Of a DNA stretch of 16,605 nucleotides, positions 15,189-16,605 are shown piece after piece. The stretch is from NCBI GenBank assembly GCA_012512495.1, contig JAAZEC010000104.1, positions 1 through 16,605 of the forward strand, written 5' to 3'. A program made the translations under genes and the position numbers. Source of the DNA: Erysipelothrix sp. (GTDB lineage: Bacteria; Bacillota_I; Bacilli_A; Erysipelotrichales; Erysipelotrichaceae). Under the pieces are notes generated by a model. That model made no database searches. It saw only the letters and a program-made list of their open reading frames with translations, and was not told the origin of the DNA. Positions within the stretch are counted from its first letter, which is position 1; every line of letters starts with the position of its first letter.

Positions 15189-16351
15189 CTTTTGGGAATC
15201 GAGACAACAAATTTCGTTCCCTCACCTAGCTTACTATCGACTTCTATTGTGCCACCATGTTCAGTGACAAGCTGCTTGGTAATGCTTAAACCTAGGCCAG
15301 AACCGCCTATTTTGCGGTTTCGAGCATTATCTACCCGATAGAATCTCTCAAACAGTTGAGGAATATTTTCTGGAGCAATACCGACACCGCGATCTTCTAC
15401 AATAATTATCGTATTGTTATCTTTCTCATAATATTTGAGGATGACCGGCCCCTCTTCGCTATAATGCAGGGCATTGCTGACGAGATTGTTAACAATGGTG
15501 AGGATCTTCTCATAATCGCCATATATCATCTGGGAGTGCCCAGGTACGATTAAGTGTATCCCCTTCTTTTCATAGTATTTGCTGAAAGTTCCCTCGACCT
15601 GACTCACTAAATCCTTGAGGTCGAAGGTCTTCTTTTCAATCACTATATAATGCTGGGAGAGTTTTGAGACCAGTAACATGTCGGTGACCATGAGGTGAAG
15701 CCGCTCGCTCTCGATCTCGATTTGCTTCAAGAATTTCTGGATGATCTCCACGTCGGTCTCATTGTTCGTCAGTAAGACTTCGGTGATGCCCTTAATTGCT
15801 GTGATGGGTGTTTTCAATTCGTGGGAGGCATCGGCCATGAAACGTCTGGCGTTTCTTTCTTCGCTGACCTGGGTGGTGATATCGGTAAAGATGAAGAGGT
15901 GTTGATGTTGCTTGATTCGCTTCGAGTCTAAGTTAAAAACTTTGAAGTTGTAGTTTACTTCAAAGTGTTCGACTGTTAATTGATCCAGTGCATTATTCAG
16001 GATGGTTCTCATTTCAACGTCACACTCGCTGATTTTACTGGCTGGTTGAATCAAGAGTTGTTTAAAGGATGGTGTCGCGTATAGAAACTGAGACTCATTG
16101 TTAACGATAAGTAGTGGCACGGGCATCTGTTCAATGAGTGCACTGAAACTCTGGCTGTAGGGTAAAAAATCTGATTGTGAACCAATGCTCTCTTCTGCTC
16201 GCTTTTCAGTGAGTGTTAAAAGTAGTGTGATGGCGAGGACACTGGAAACGACTTGAAAAAAGACGCTGAAGCGGACATCGATAAAAGAGACCGCGAGGGA
16301 GAGGATAATGAGAGCTGAAATGGCGATGAGTCTATTTCGCCTTGAATACAT
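15185..16351 (-). CDS. phoR: Phosphate-sensor histidine kinase PhoR
   Basis: Membrane sensor kinase of the phosphate two-component system. Numbered from the upstream GTG (16360; subtract 3 for the preferred ATG): two membrane helices at about 10-28 and 31-50 with almost no outside loop, a small PAS-like region (about 72-165), HisKA with FMADASHELKTPITAIKG (His180), N box NNLVSNALHYS (291-301), G1 VEDRGVGI (321-328) and G2 GGSGLGLSI (352-360). The lack of an extracellular domain suggests that it senses phosphate through PstSCAB-PhoU rather than directly. ATG at 16351 is preferred because GAGGTG ends 6 bases before it, while the GTG is inside that site. It overlaps the regulator gene by 20 bases. 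Confidence 0.92.
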   Translation of the reverse strand: MYSRRNRLIAISALIILSLAVSFIDVRFSVFFQVVSSVLAITLLLTLTEKRAEESIGSQSDFLPYSQSFSALIEQMPVPLLIVNNESQFLYATPSFKQLLIQPASKISECDVEMRTILNNALDQLTVEHFEVNYNFKVFNLDSKRIKQHQHLFIFTDITTQVSEERNARRFMADASHELKTPITAIKGITEVLLTNNETDVEIIQKFLKQIEIESERLHLMVTDMLLVSKLSQHYIVIEKKTFDLKDLVSQVEGTFSKYYEKKGIHLIVPGHSQMIYGDYEKILTIVNNLVSNALHYSEEGPVILKYYEKDNNTIIIVEDRGVGIAPENIPQLFERFYRVDNARNRKIGGSGLGLSITKQLVTEHGGTIEVDSKLGEGTKFVVSIPKS

Positions 16352-16605
16352 AGCCGACACCTCGTATGGATTTGATTTCGCTTTCTGATTTTGCTAGTTT
16401 CGAGCGGAGTTTGAAGATATGCACATCCACAATTCGGGTATCGCCATCGTAATCAAAGTTCCAAATAACATTCAGTATCTGTTCCCTTGAGACGACATGG
16501 TCGATATTCTCTACGAGATACAACAGTAGGTCGTATTCTTTTTTCGTGAGGTGGACTAATTCATTATCGATCGTGACCTGGTAGCGGTCACGGTCGATTT
16601 TCAAG
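16332..16605 (-). CDS. phoP: Phosphate response regulator PhoP/PhoB (OmpR family), C-terminal DNA-binding domain; cut by the right edge
   Basis: Only the last 90 or so codons are inside the window; the frame continues past 16605, so the start and the receiver domain with the phospho-accepting Asp are missing. What is visible is a complete winged-helix effector domain: LTKKEYDLLLYLVENIDHVV (starting near visible residue 19), the recognition region with DTRIVDVHIFKLRSKL, and the terminal wing IRGVGYVFK. It directly precedes and overlaps phoR, and the TTAAC repeats in front of pstS are the likely target. The PhoP identity, as opposed to another OmpR-family regulator, rests on this neighbourhood. 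Confidence 0.9.
   Translation of the reverse strand, partial: LKIDRDRYQVTIDNELVHLTKKEYDLLLYLVENIDHVVSREQILNVIWNFDYDGDTRIVDVHIFKLRSKLAKSESEIKSIRGVGYVFKAK

Noticed and set aside
1..16605. tRNA, rRNA, CRISPR, insertion sequences, prophage or attachment sites
   Set aside because: No cloverleaf-like, repeat-spacer or transposase-like sequence was seen, and nearly all bases lie in recognised housekeeping or phosphate genes.

Overview
The window reads as ordinary chromosome of a low-to-mid GC Gram-positive bacterium (Bacillota). A wall-less mollicute is excluded by the class B penicillin-binding protein at the left edge. TGA is used as a stop (trmK, cdd, dgkA, ybeY, pstC) and tryptophan is TGG, so the standard bacterial code applies. 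The gene order ybeY-dgkA-cdd-era-recO-glyQS-dnaG-rpoD-trmK-cshB follows the Bacillus/Erysipelotrichia neighbourhood. Three traits suggest a lineage nearer Erysipelotrichia and relatives than Bacillus: the single-chain glycyl-tRNA synthetase, the long acidic N-terminus of the sigma factor, and the absence of pgpH/phoH. That placement is inference. Every gene lies on the minus strand, so transcription runs from high to low coordinates. No mobile elements, CRISPR arrays or RNA genes were seen, and no gene-free stretch exceeds 100 bases.

Right part (16605 down to about 10440) is a complete phosphate-starvation module. It holds the C-terminal end of a PhoB/PhoP-type response regulator, its PhoR-type sensor kinase, a promoter region with TTAAC repeats resembling a Pho box, then pstS-pstC-pstA-pstB-phoU, closed by a clean intrinsic terminator. 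The kinase and regulator would sense phosphate limitation and switch on the high-affinity ABC importer; PhoU would feed transporter state back to the kinase. Two proteins are unusual. PstS appears circularly permuted: the half with the phosphate-gripping R-x3-S-G-T loop comes first and the half with the GST, GSG and DIG motifs comes second. PstA carries an extra extracytoplasmic insert of about 100 residues between its first two membrane helices.

Middle and left part (10428 down to 1099) is a tightly packed housekeeping operon starting at an extended -10 promoter just past the terminator: ybeY, dgkA, cdd, era, recO, glyQS, dnaG, rpoD, trmK, cshB. Most junctions overlap by 1 to 35 bases or are 4 to 36 bases apart, so translational coupling is likely. 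It combines ribosome maturation (YbeY, Era), lipid and nucleoside salvage (DgkA, Cdd), repair (RecO), glycine charging, replication priming (DnaG), the primary sigma factor, tRNA methylation (TrmK) and an RNA helicase (CshB). Start-codon inspection moves several starts; dnaG may begin at a rare AUU codon.

The left edge (1 to 1036) is the N-terminal 345 residues of a class B penicillin-binding protein that runs out of the window, probably with its own promoter.
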